Notes under the pieces: model-generated
Seen by the model: the letters and a program-made list of their open reading frames with translations, nothing else
What the model was told of the DNA's origin: nothing
Databases searched by the model: none
In this document: piece after piece, positions 12,631-24,423 of the stretch
Layout: every line of letters begins with the position of its first letter
How positions within the stretch are numbered: the stretch's first letter is position 1
NCBI RefSeq assembly: GCF_000002985.6
Contig: NC_003280.10
Coordinates: 9,730,501 to 9,794,500 of the forward strand
Origin: Caenorhabditis elegans
Lineage: Eukaryota; Nematoda; Chromadorea; Rhabditida; Rhabditidae
Direction: 5' to 3'
Length of the DNA stretch: 64,000 nt
Translations under genes and position numbers: made by a program

Positions 12631-15567
12631 TCAGACAGAGCTTCTCATTTGTCTCCAAACAAAATCGAATAGGCTAACATCTTGCTTTGCCCGATCCAAT
12701 CGATCCATGTGCCGTTGGGTGTACGGTAGGAATGATTCAATATATCCATATGCACCGGGCATTGACACTAACTCCTCTGGATCCACGATATGAACAATTT
12801 CGTACAAAACTCGTTGTGCAACTGACGATGTTCGACTATTCGTGTTCCATTTCACTGTGAATTGCAGTAGAATCTCAATTTGACGGGTGTCAAGGCGGCG
12901 AATTGCGGAACCGAGTTCTTCTGGTGTCTCCTCAGCCATCAGAGCATTTATAACCTGGAAAGAAAGTTTAAAATGGATAATTCAAAACTCATTTAATAGA
13001 ATTTAACTAATCACCTTAAAAGCACAAAACGGTTTGGCTAGAGTCAGTGCAAACACGAGAGCTTCCGAATATCTCTTCTGACTCAATAAATTTGTCAAAG
13101 TCTGATCTTGTTCAATAGCCTCTCTTCTCTTATTATCCTCGGCTTTTTGTTTCTCCTCTGTAACATCCTTCCAGACAACAATCCGCCCATCAGTTCCAGC
13201 AGTCACAAACTCTGACTCGTTATGATTTTTCGAAAGCGACCAAATTTTGTCAGTATGCGCATCAATGGAACATTCACAATCAGCAGTTTTGATTGTCCAA
13301 ATCTTGATGATTCCAGCACTGTCTGCAGAGATCAACTGAGAATCGTTGCGAGCGAATATCACTCGGAATACAGCACAAGAATGTCCGGAAATGGTTTGAA
13401 GACAAGATTTTTCCGAGATGTTCCAGATTTTAATGGTCATATCTCCACTGCAAGATGCAAGTTTGTGAGAATTCTTTGCAAATTTAACATCTCCAACTCC
13501 ACGACGATGTCCTGATAGAGTTCCAGCGATTCCCAATTGCATTTTGTGAGTATCCACTTGCCATAATTTTACTAGTTTATCCATTCCTCCAGTGGCAATA
13601 AGAGCATCCGATTCGGAAATATCAACACAATTCACATCTTTTCCATGTGCAACCATTGTTGAACTGCATGTCAGTTTTGGGCTGGAAAGTGAATTATTTT
13701 CGCAATAAAAATGTTTTCAAACTTACAGCTGTTCGACAAAATCTTTTTCTGCATCAATTTTGACTTCTTTTAGTTTTGTAGAAACTCCCAATCCCCACAA
13801 TTTGATAGTACAATCCGTTGATACTGATGCCAGGAAAGGAGCTCGTCCGGTATTGGAAATCGCTAGAGCAGTTACTGTATTTGCATGTCCTGTAGCTGCC
13901 GCAACTGGGACCAGAGTGGAGCAAGAGTCATTTTCAGGAGATGTTACAAGTCTCCAAAAGATAATCGAATTATCTTTAGAACATGATGCCAGTAGAGATG
14001 TGTCCCAGGTAGGAGATACTACGGAAAGAACTGATTCTGTGTGACCACGAATTAATTGACAATCCAGGGTTTTAGTGTTGTAGAGTCGGATTTCAGAAGT
14101 ATTGGAAGCGACAGCCATGTGAGATTCATCTTTTCCAAGAAGACAGCACGAATAGATCTGAAGATAGGGAATAATAATTAAGAAGGTTCTTAAATCCAAT
14201 TATTACTATTCGTAGAAATATTACTTGGCAATTTGAGAGCATATTAAAAGTGGTAATATTCAAAGAAAAAATTATTAAAAAAATGATAAAATCAAATATT
14301 TTCGTTTTTCGGTGTTTTTTTACGAATTTTGTATAAAAGATTTACATTCGAAAAATTATACATTAAAGCAACTTGATATGACAAAAATGATATCAACAAA
14401 TGGTTTTCAATTCCAATTTGCAATCATTGTTTTTCTTTCAAGGTCAACTATAAAACTCACTTCGTCATGGAATCCAACAATTTGTCTTGCAATTTTCAGA
14501 TTTTCAAAATCCAAAATTATAAGATTTTGTTCGGCGGAAATTGCCAAAAAGCGATTAGAAACAACATCGTAGGCCAAGTGATCGAGATTCGAGCTGGCAA
14601 TCCTTTTCTTTCTGACCAACTTCGCAGTTTCAATCACAAATTCCTTAACAACACCCTCTTCTCCAACAGTGAAAAGATTTCCGTTATGTCCGATTGCTCC
14701 GCCTTCAATTGATTCGTAGAGTGGAAGAACTCGGAGTGTTTCTTGAGTTTCTGTTTCATGAATACTCATCGTCTGATCTCGCGAAAGAGCCACAACAACT
14801 CGTGAATCCGGAACTTGAAGCAGTGCGGTAATATGAGAATTATGACTTTTCCATGTGTTTACAAGTTTTTTCGGAGCACCTCTCATTATATTATAGAGGT
14901 TCAATTGTCCTTCAATGTATCCAACGACAAGCTTTTCATGTTTTCCGAACAGAATTGCTGAAACTACCGAGGGTCCTTTTAATGTGTGTGTACATTGTTG
15001 CTCTGTCAGATTCCAGACTTTCACGATGTGATCGGCACTTCCAGTCGCCAGTAAATGGCCCTCCTCATTGAATTCCATAACGAGAATAGGAGCAGTGTGT
15101 ATGGTTTTCCATGTTCTGGCCAACTCTGGTTTAGTTGTCGACGGATCCAAAGGAATTGAGTATTCACGAATTATTTGATTGTTATAGGCGACCAAAAGGC
15201 GATTTCTGTTCTTGTCGACAGCTGTGCACGTAATGCGTAGCTCATCTTCAGGGTCGCCGATGGTATAGCTGCAAAAGATTTGATGCATTTCAAATTTAAT
15301 TTATTTTATTAAACTTCAAAATTATTCATATTCAATTTTTCAAATAATCATAATCAATCTACTTCTAGTTTTGTGGGTGAAACTTGTTTTAAAGTTCTGT
15401 CGCAACATCACATACCTTGCAGTATTGTCAGCCAGATCAATCACTTTCACAACATTTGTGCATGTAGAAAAAAGTTTCTGACCATTTGCACTCCATCTGA
15501 CAGTTCCTCCGGTGTAAACTGCTTCGACACTTCTTTTCGCGGCAATTTCCTTGATAGGTTCAGTCAT
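12631..15567 (-). CDS. UTP13/TBL3-like WD40 protein of the SSU processome
   Basis: Exons 15416-15567, 14461-15268, 13727-14157, 13015-13681 and 12631-12954 join in phase to 793 codons, close to vertebrate TBL3 (about 800). WD40 blades run through most of the protein, for example GSADHIVKVWNL, SCSKDNSIIFW, SGDMTIKIWN and GTDGRIVVWKD. After the propellers comes a helical C-terminal domain (about the last 130 residues, with RLDTRQIEILLQF and ALVFALTLAKP), typical of UTP13. The family member belongs to the UTP-B subcomplex that assembles on the 5' ETS of pre-rRNA in the nucleolus. It is the likely first gene of an operon with pno-1. An acceptor-like TTTTAAG lies just ahead of the ATG. Confidence 0.92.
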
Positions 15568-16233
15568 TTCACCTTAAAATGTTTTAGTAACGCAGTTATT
15601 TGAGGGATCAAGAGTTAAAAATAAGAATAACATAATTTAAACTGTAAAGGTTGATGAAAAGAATAGAAAATAGGTGAAATTTACTTAAAATCTATCAAAT
15701 GATCTAAAAAAACGACTCCGTAAATCGACACTAATGCCGAAACAAGTGTCACCGTACTTATTCGCTGCGAGACCCACTTCCCGTTTAATTCTACGCGCCT
15801 TTAAGTGCCCACCCATTTCGGCATTTTATCGATGAATTTATTAGCGTTCGCCGACGCTTTTTATAGATTTCTAACCTTTTTGTTCTCTTATTACCTTGCC
15901 GCCTTCAAATAAGAGTTATCTTAAACTAGTAACATTATCATTTTGCAATATAAACTCTGGAAAAATATGCAATTATTACATTTCTACACACAAAGTGTTC
16001 CGAGTATGTTTTTTTCTGTTATTTCCACTCAACTGAGAACTAAAAACTAGTTTTACCAAAATCACATGTTCCTTTTTCAATTTCTCATTTTCTTTGATAC
16101 TCTTTGCCAATTGAGCTCCTTATTTTTGAAAACATAGATTCCGATAAAATTTTGCTGATTCTCTTTTTCTAAACATATTGCATATTTTAAAACACTTCGA
16201 TAGTCAACATTTACAGTCAACGTTCACTTGGTA
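15568..16233. promoter_or_regulatory. shared promoter region, UTP13-like gene (-) and nos-3 (+)
   Basis: About 670 bp between divergent starts. A degenerate copy of the dispersed repeat (GAGACC ... GCGCCTTTAA) is visible near 15750-15812. A splice acceptor (TTTACAG) lies at about 16210-16216, just before the nos-3 ATG. No clear TATA box seen. Confidence 0.5.
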
Positions 16234-19200
16234 ATGTCTGGACAGCAGTTCCAGCAACATTCACAGCAGCAACAACAACGTGCCCCAACCGTCTATAATA
16301 ATAACAACAAGAAAAACGGCGGCAGCGCTGCAAACTCAAACCAAAACAACAACAACCCCCATCATACCTCAACGACTGATTCGGTGCCGAACTCGACTGC
16401 CAACGTGTCGTCAGCAATTTCGTTTGAGTATTCAGAGCCGCCAGGAAACACCACTAGGACAACACCAGATTCTGGGCTAGGGACTGACGACCAAAAGGGC
16501 ACACCTCAACAGACACGTGCTCCGCCAGGATTTGTAAGTAGGAAACTATTGAAAATCCTATCGAAAAAAGATAAGTCAGAAAAAGAACACTTTTGAGGTG
16601 CGCAAGGTTTTAAGAGAATTGAGAGATTTTTCAAATCAGTGAAATATCAAACATGTAATTTATCTCATTCATTTTCAGCATCGAGCAGCTTATCATCGGA
16701 ACAGCGGTCAACAGCAATTCTCTCAAATGCGCCCACAGCCGCCACATACTGGACCACCAAATGGTATGACATATTACGGAGGAACCGTCGGCGCGCCCGG
16801 CTATCAGCAACAACAACCACCACCACAAGAAGGATATGATCAACAGCAGCAGTTTGGAGGTGGATCCGATGGTGGACAATACCAAAGAGGACCACCAGGA
16901 GGCTATCGGGTATGGAGAATTACGGGCTCCTCAATTATTTCTAGCTCATAATAATTTTTTAATGAGCGTTATGATTTGGAAATTATATCTACAGGAAAAT
17001 AATGAGAAGAGTTGATAGACATTTTGCAAATTCTTTATTTTCAGCAGTATCAACAAATGGAAAGCGGTGGTCCGCCAAGTGGATACGCGGATGACAACAA
17101 CGGTGGAAACAATAATTTTGTCATTCATGGCCCCAACGATAATTTCGATGGTCGGCCACAATATAGTTGGTGCAAACTTACTGTGTTCTGTTCAAAAGCA
17201 TAATTTTAGATCCTCAAGCAGGGCCACCACCACAAAATCAGCAGCAAATGATGAACAGTGGCAACTATGAAATTGATCAGTACCGTGGACAAGGACCTCC
17301 TCCAGGAAATACCTATCAACAGCAGGGACATAGTGGACAAGCTCAATATTATGCTGGACCAGTAATCCAGCAACGGCCACCACCGCCACACAATGCTCAA
17401 TCTTATGGACAGTATAGGGGTCCACAAGGCCCGCAAGGCCAAATTATTCAAATGATGCCTCACAATCCACAGAATCAACAGCAGCAGCAACAACATCCAA
17501 TGCTGTATCCAATGGTGTATGTTCCTGTGCCAGCACCACGAGTGTTCCGGCAAGAGCCAGCTGGTGGAGCTAGCAGTTTGGAAAAAGACGGAGGAAATGC
17601 TCGCAAAAGTAAACGAAACAGTCAAAATGAGGACGATGGTCAGCAACATCAACATCAGAATGAACAACAACCTCAACAAGGCTACCATCAACAGGATTTT
17701 GTATCGAACCCACTCTGGAATCAGATGCCTGTCGGTTACGCTCCACCAGGAAACTTCACGCAGCCTCAGCAACAACATCAACAAATGGATCAACAACAAG
17801 CCGTCCAAATGCAACATCAGATGCAGGTACAACTTTAAAAAAATTAGGGGAAGATTTTATATTATATTTTGACAATTTCACAGAGTTACACTTTTTTTAA
17901 AAAGAACAAACAACAATTCCTCAGATGTTTCAGCAAATGCAACCATACGGAATGCCACAAGGAGGCCCACCACCACCTCATGCTGCTGCTTCTATGATGA
18001 ATCATCCCCATCAGCAAAATCATCCTCATATGAATGCACAAATGACCCAACAACAGCATCCAGGACAATATCTACCGCAACAATATATGCAAATGGTTCC
18101 GCCGCCTCACCATCAAATGCAACAAATGCAACAGCAAGGTAGACGTCCAGGAGGTGTTGAGCCGCTCATGGGAGGCCCGCCGTATCAAATGAGTGGACAA
18201 ATTAATCAAATGGGAGGACCAATACGTGGAGGTTTTGGAATGCAACAGCAACAGCCGATGGGCTACTTCAATTCTGGAAGAGGTGGAAATGCTGGATCAG
18301 GAAGAGGAAGAGGTGGTTCACGAGGTCACGGATACCAACATTCTCGTCAAAATTCTAATCAAAGCTACAATTCTTCTCAAAGTTATCCACAAAATCGAGG
18401 AAATTTTGATTCATCAAGTCAATATCAATCCGACAGTCAACAAGTGGATGAATCAGTTACACAGCTTACCAATAGAATTGAACATCTTCAACCAGTTAGC
18501 TCACGTGCAGGATCACCAAGTAAACAGATCCTTCAGTTAGTCGAATCGAAAGATGATCAAACTTCGACTGAAAATTCTGAATCACCAAGTCGGTCAAGCA
18601 CTCCTAAACATCGGAAGAAGACCCCAAAGAAAGATTTTAAAGTTGATCAAGAAGCATCTATCGAAGCGACAAAAACTGAAATAAGCGAGGAAAATCCGAA
18701 AACGGATGATATTCAGTCTAAAGATGATGTTACTTCGAAATCTGAACTACACTGTTATCGATGTGAACATTACCAGTTGCCTGCTGAAGAAGTGTCTTCC
18801 CATAAGTAAGATTAAAAATTCTAATTTATAAAAATTAAAAATTTAATTTCAGTATTCGCAAGGATAATGGTGATTTGTGGTGTGAGCATATGAAAAAGAT
18901 CAAATGCGGGCATTGTGAGGCGACTGGAGAACAAGGTCATCACCCTCTAATTTGTCCAAAAAAGAAAGAAGAAGAACGTGTGGCAAAATCTCGAGAGTCT
19001 TCGCAGAAGCCGATCGATCCGCAGGAAATAAGTGATGATCAGGATGATACTGTACCGGATGTTCCCGATCAAATAGTCGAACAAGACAATCAGTCACATA
19101 AATCTCGTCACAATTCAGAAAATCGCAGTGGCGGTAGAGGATACGGTCAGAACTATAGCCATAGTTATGGCGGAAATTCTACTGGTAGCTATCGTGGACG

Positions 19201-19370
19201 ATCGTCTGGAGGAAGTGGAGGCAGTGGACGTGGTGGTGGTCGTGGAGGTTACTCACGTGGACATGGTGGAGGATCAGGAGGAGGACAACGTGGAAACTAT
19301 CAGGTTTGTATTTTAATAAATTGAAAAAAAAAACTAATTCCCATCAAGTTTCCAGAATAAACGTAAGTAA
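16234..19370 (+). CDS. nos-3: NOS-3, Nanos-family RNA-binding translational regulator
   Basis: Exons 16234-16533, 16679-16909, 17045-17165, 17210-17826, 17925-18805, 18853-19303 and 19356-19370 give 871 codons. The N-terminal two thirds are low-complexity, rich in Gln, Pro, Gly, Asn and Met. The Nanos zinc finger spans the exon 5-6 junction, with ligands in CYRC, then H, then CEH and CGHCEATGEQGHHPLICP, the two CCHC-like fingers of the family. An RGG/Gly-Ser-rich tail and NKRK end the protein. Nanos proteins act with Pumilio/FBF proteins on target mRNAs; NOS-3 acts in the sperm-to-oocyte switch and germ-line development. Intron 3 (17166-17209) is only 44 nt with a weak donor (A|GTTGGT). The exon 3 acceptor is a tandem TTTTCAGCAG, so one glutamine may be optional. 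Confidence 0.95.
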
Positions 19371-20010
19371 AATCGTTGGATTTTGATTGGCACCGATGTC
19401 CAACGACAACAAAAACTTCCTCCGATTTTCAAGAATCTTTCAAATATCCCGCTCGCCCAAACAAAATTCACTTCGATCTCTATTCATTCCATCCCATGCT
19501 AATACCACCATCCCACCGAATTCCAACTGCGAAAGCTTTAAAAGAAACCCCCTCATGTCTATCCCGATTTGTTGTTGAAACGTTTTGTTGTTTTTCTTTT
19601 CTTTTTTGTTGTTTTTTTTGCTAAAGAATTCCCCCAATCCTACAAGGATTCCGTAACTCGAGTTCCATCCTTTGGTCTGTTCGAATTCAATTCGTCATCC
19701 CTTTTCTGTCATGATTTTGTTGAAAATTGAAATTTTTGGCAGAAAATCCTGATTTTTTAAAATTGTGTCACCGTTCTTTCTTTCTTATACTATCTCCCTT
19801 CTCCCCCACTTTCTAAAGTATCTCTATAATCCCGCCCGTTTTCCTCTTTTTCTCTATCCCCTTTCTCTTCCCCATCAAACAATGCATAATACTGATGATG
19901 TTGGTTCGAAAAACGATCTTCAAATATTTATGTTTCCGATAAATCTCAAAATTCAAACAGAAGTGTCCCGTATTGTTGTTGTTGATCAATTAGAGAAAAC
20001 AAGAACATCT
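19371..20010 (+). other. nos-3 3' flank
   Basis: AT-rich sequence with a strong U-run cluster at about 19575-19620 on the plus strand. It probably holds the nos-3 3' UTR. I do not see a canonical AATAAA, so the cleavage site is unknown. It ends at the stop codon of the convergent small gene. Confidence 0.5.
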
Positions 20011-21804
20011 TCATCCACTCCATCCACTTCGCCTTCTCCGTTTTTTAGCGATGCCACCGATTTCCTTGGCCCATTTGAGGATTTTGTGTTCACGCGCCAA
20101 CGCTTTCAGCTTCTGATGATGTGACGAAGATTCTGCAGACGTGGCAAAGTGTTCGTGGTAAGGCAGCAATGGAATTGGAACACTGAAATCCACTTTTATT
20201 AATATTTTTCATCACCAAGACGTGAAGTTTTTCAATTTTTGTGCAAAAAATACAGCACCAGGTCTCGTCACGACAATTGTTTGTAAAATACATGCGGGTG
20301 GGCGCCTTTAAAGGTTACTGTATTCTCAAAACTTCGGTACTGTGAAATTTTAATTGTTTTCCAACAGTTTTTCTTACGATTTGCTAAAATTTACTTATTC
20401 TATTTTAGTGTTTAATAATAAATAAATAAGTTTTAAATAAAAAACTAGGAAAAATCGATGAAAACTCCGCGCAGCAACTAAAGTTTGAAACTACAGTAAC
20501 CTTTAAAGACGCACACATGTTTGTATTTCACAAAGAAAAAGCGTGTTGAGACCGAGTACCGTAGTTTTGGAGCGGAAATCGCAAAAACTCGCGTATGGGT
20601 AGTAATTTCCTTTTTTCTTAATTTTTAAAATCATCTCCAATTTTAAACTCACCCATTATCGTCTATAAAAGCATGGTGTTGACGTGTTTTTATCGGTTGG
20701 CCCCGGAATGAGCCAATAAAATGAGCCTGAAATTTTCAAAAATTTAACTGAAAATCTTAGTCAAAAACTAACCGATCTCATTCCAACGTCGGCGTCGGAA
20801 GTTCGAAAATCGGGAATACTCGTTCGAATATCTTTTCCATTTACTCTATCAAGTAGACTGAATGAGCATATTTCTGAAATGAAACGTTTTTTGTAATGAA
20901 AACTTTATTTTCACTCTTCAATTTAATTATTTTAAAAGTAATTTTTATTCAAACTTTACAGGAGACCGAACCTGCGGAAATTCTCGAAATATCTCAAAAA
21001 GTCTAAGTTTTTTTTATTGAAAAACTTGGCAGTTCACCAATTTTTTCTGGAAAATGTGGTTTTTAGGTTTTCTTAACATCTAAGGAAATACATTTGTAGC
21101 TCAAACAAATCGAAAATCGAATTTTGTTTGATTTTTGATCCGAACAATTTTTTCTCCCGACTCGGAAAGTGCGATATTCATTCTGATATCATATTATCTA
21201 ATTTGTTCTCTAATAACTTGTTTTCATAACATTTTAATACTCGTTTTAGAGGTCACGTTTACTATCAATGAACCACTAAAAAGTCAAATTAAGTCAACTA
21301 CTTGCCAGACGCGGCGAGAAGTGGAAGGTACCGTACTCTTTAAAGGCGTATACTCCTTATTACTGTATTTATTTACTAAACATTGAATCGTATCGAGACC
21401 GGGTACCGTAGCCTTGAGATATAAATTGCTAAATTTTGTAAAAGATACGTGCATCTTTAAATTGGAATAGTGATATACTTTCTGTTTTGTATAGCGTATG
21501 TTTTCTAACAGACATGCGCCCGACTACTTTACTTCGAAAACTTATATCTTGGTTCATTTTGAAGATAACAATGAATATTTAACTACAAAACTATAGAAAA
21601 AGAAATAATAAATATTTTGTCAGTTGAAAATTTTTTAATAAAACAAACGACATCTGAGATATAAACTGACAAAGTTGAACAATTAGGTGCAAAATAAGGC
21701 AAAAGCTTTTGAGTTTTCATTTGATGATATTAACTGATGCTTATCTCACCTGGTACGAAAGAATACAATACGACGAAAATATTTAGTGTTGACAGGGGTC
21801 GCAT
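20011..21804 (-). CDS. small secreted protein, basic C-terminus, function unknown
   Basis: Four exons (21750-21804, 20773-20873, 20653-20726, 20011-20182) splice in phase to 133 codons. Exon 1 encodes a signal peptide (MRPLSTLNIFVVLYSFVPEI). The mature part has AHFIGSFRGQPIKTR and PIPLLPYHEHFATS, then a Lys/Arg-rich end (AKKRRRRSGWSG) that could be a furin-type site releasing a short tail. Apart from one Cys near the signal-peptide boundary there are no cysteines. Every junction has good donor and acceptor bases. A TATATAAATAG box lies 100 bp upstream of the ATG. Intron 1 (876 bp) and intron 3 (470 bp) hold three dispersed repeats. No family recognised. A peptide precursor is possible but unproven. 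Confidence 0.75.
20244..20325 (-). repeat. dispersed repeat copy
   Basis: Reverse orientation: GGTCTCGTCACGAC then GGCGCCTTTAAAGGTTACTG. In intron 3 of the small secreted gene, facing the copy at 20493-20575 in inverted orientation. Confidence 0.65.
20493..20575 (+). repeat. dispersed repeat copy
   Basis: CTACAGTAACCTTTAAAG then GTTGAGACCGAGTACCGTAG; same family as 7861-7930, in the same intron as the previous copy. Confidence 0.65.
21327..21414 (+). repeat. dispersed repeat copy
   Basis: GTACCGTACTCTTTAAAGGC then TCGAGACCGGGTACCGTAG. It lies in intron 1 of the small secreted gene and has the longest spacer of the set. Confidence 0.65.
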
Positions 21805-21903
21805 TTCTGTTTGAATTCTGCAAAATCGAAAATATTGTGGAAATAAAAAAATAAACATTCGCAAAAAATAATCACATCAACGAATATAGTAGCGTCTTCC
21901 ATT

Positions 21904-21914
21904 CTATTTATATA
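21904..21914 (-). promoter_or_regulatory. TATA box of the small secreted gene
   Basis: Minus strand TATATAAATAG, 100 bp upstream of the ATG at 21804. It is the same form of box seen before two of the P450 genes. Confidence 0.6.
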
Positions 21915-22086
21915 CCACTACTGACCCCCAGACCATTTTCTATAAGAGATCACATATGATAGAGAGACGCAGAGAAGTAGGAGTGAAAGATTTATAGAAA
22001 TTTGATAAGGGGAACGAAAAGACACGAGGTTTTTAACGATGAGATCGTGCAGAATCAAACGGAATCAGTTTTATGAAAATTGTGAG

Positions 22087-22598
22087 ATATAAAGTTGAAA
22101 GAATTTTTTAAAATAAAATGATTTGTCACCTTAAAAGTTGACATCATATTTTTATTATTTAATCTTTAAAAGGTAAAAGTAGACATTCTTGAAGTCGGAG
22201 AGGAATCTATAGACTACAAACTAAACAACATACCGTATCTAGTTTCTTATTATTGCATTGGTATTTAGATGTTTTCGTATAATCCAACTAGATAAAACCC
22301 TTTGAACCTAAAAATCAAACCGCTCAAAAACCGTATCATCAATTCAAAGAGTCGTTTCTCTCAGACTCTATTTTTAGGTTCAAAGGGTTTTATCTAGTTG
22401 GATTATACGAAAACATCTAAATACCAATGCAATAATAAGAAACTAGATACGGTATGTTGTTTAGTTTGTAGTCTATAGATTCCTCTCCGACTTCAAGAAT
22501 GTCTACTTTTACCTTTTAAAGATTAAATAATAAAAATATGATGTCAACTTTTAAGGTGACAAATCATTTTATTTTAAAAAATTCTTTCAACTTTATAT
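22087..22598. repeat. perfect inverted repeat, two 229-bp arms with 54-bp loop
   Basis: Left arm 22087-22315 and right arm 22370-22598 are reverse complements over their full length as far as I can read, with no mismatch. Outer ends are ATATAAAG / CTTTATAT and inner ends CCTAAAAAT / ATTTTTAGG. The loop is unrelated sequence. No protein-coding capacity and no obvious target-site duplication. It could be a recent fold-back element or an inverted duplication, able to form long dsRNA if transcribed. Confidence 0.9.
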
Positions 22599-23529
22599 GA
22601 ACTAAAGACGATGTTTGATTTTCGGAAATTAGTTTTCTTTATTATGAAAAACAAAAAAAGATATAAAATAACGGACTACATACCACATGGTGACCATATT
22701 TCAACGTTCGAAAGATGAAAAGAGTGTAATAAAATTTGGCGCAAAAAATGAAAAAAGGAGAAGAGTATATCTTTGTTGATCACGTTTTTGGTTGATGATA
22801 AGAACTATTTGATACGGAAATGAAGATATTCTGTAGGAATTTGGTATGGGGTTTTATTTTTTTGAATAGAACGGAAAAATGGAAAACTTCATATTAGGAA
22901 TAGTGGTTCAGAGCACAGTGATTACACAGAGCTGGCTCAAATATTTCAAAATGTAAATCTTACTCAAAAATATCATTTTCGGTTTGTGGATGCTTTAAAC
23001 TAGTGCTTAAATTTTTATGATAAGTCCTGGCTTTCTCTGATCTTAGCTCTTTAGAATTTGGGAGCTTATGAACTTCGTTTTCAATTGAAAGAGCCTGTAA
23101 AAATTGGTATCTGTAACAATCAATATAACTGAGATCGTGGCAAGACATATTTGTGCCGTTAAACTGACACTTCAAATGACAATACCACAGTTTTGCCAAA
23201 GTTTGAAACCAGCAATACAACAAGTGTCTAACAATCTGAAATTCTAATAAACATGTCGAGTTTTTTTTTGAAAAATAATTTCATGCACTTTTTTAGAATT
23301 AAAATTTTGAAAATACTCACACAAATCAACAAACCGAAAAATAAATATTAGGATTCATATTCTTTATGCCAGTTTTTGTTTCCACTTGAAATCCTTTCTT
23401 TCATGCATCAAAACGTTCAATGACCATTGTTCGAAATTTCAAGTGTTTTTGGTTCAAAAAAGTAAAAATTAAAAGCAAAGCAAAAAGCAAAAAAAATATA
23501 CGTTCATTCAATCAGTTTTACATTTTCAG

Positions 23530-24423
23530 ATGCAGTTCTCACTTTCATACCTGATCTCTATTTTCTACATAATATTGATAACTTCTGAAACTACAGCGTT
23601 CTCACCTAAAAGGCCTAACCTATACATTTGGCTAGCACAGAATAGTTATATTTGTGAGTTTTTTTGATTTCAGGTTTTTGAATTCCATAAAATTCCATAT
23701 TCGAATAGCAGAACATTTATATGTGCGTAATTTTTTTTTCAAAGTTTTGATTTTTGAAAGTATATGGAATTTTTGAAATGTGCATATATATTTTTGGAGC
23801 CCAATTTTTTTTGGATTACATATTCGCGAAATTATTCTAGTTGCCAACTTTAAACTTCTATATGAGATTTTTTAAATATGAGTTTAAATGATTTACAAAT
23901 GTACGTTCTTCAGGTGATCCGACTCTGCTCAACAAGCGAACTCATCGATTTCTGACACCTTGGGAATCTGTCAGATTACGGTGTTCATGTGGTGATCCAT
24001 TGGCGACCAAATCAGCGTGTGGCAGGAAACATGGAAATTCAAACCAGAAGCTTGCTTGTTTTCGATGTAAGCACTCACGTTTTGTGATCACAAATATAAA
24101 ATGTATATGTTTTAGTACCTGATCCATGTCTACGCGAGTATGCAGTGATTTTCGAGCATGGCGGTAATCGATTATCTGGTATCTGAACCTCCTCGCTCCA
24201 ATGAAGTATAAATCCAAATTTCAGTGCCTCTGCCACCCTCAAAACCTCATCGAATTGTAACAGCCGTACGAAAGACAGTGACAACGTGAGAACGAACAAA
24301 GTTTTTTGTTTTAAGATAAAAAACACGATTTCTAGGAAACATTCTCAAAGAACTCCAAAAATAGTGTCTACGATTCCAGTCGGGGCTGTCTTGCGAGTGA
24401 AGAAAGTGAAAGAAAAATTATAA
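23530..24423 (+). CDS. small secreted six-cysteine protein, function unknown
   Basis: Exons 23530-23653, 23914-24066, 24116-24178, 24225-24285 and 24336-24423 give 162 codons in phase. The N-terminus is a clear signal peptide (MQFSLSYLISIFYIILITS). The mature protein has six cysteines, several in RLRCSCGDPLATKSACGRKH, and a Pro/Lys-rich C-terminus (VKKVKEKL). The ATG follows directly on TTTTCAG, leaving no leader beyond a spliced leader if trans-spliced. AATAAA lies 21 bp past the stop. Three disulphides are plausible. No known family recognised. Confidence 0.85.

Larger units (their letters stand above)
21805..23529. other. divergent intergenic region with a large hairpin
   Basis: Promoter side of two divergently transcribed secreted-protein genes. 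Its main feature is the perfect inverted repeat at 22087-22598. About 22620-23500 is AT-rich with no defensible exon. The open frame at 22960-23223 (-) has no supporting splice or start context. Confidence 0.5.

Noticed and set aside
17206-17832. 208-codon minus-strand frame across nos-3
   Set aside because: Leu/Trp/His-rich shadow of the Gln/Pro-rich nos-3 exon on the other strand.
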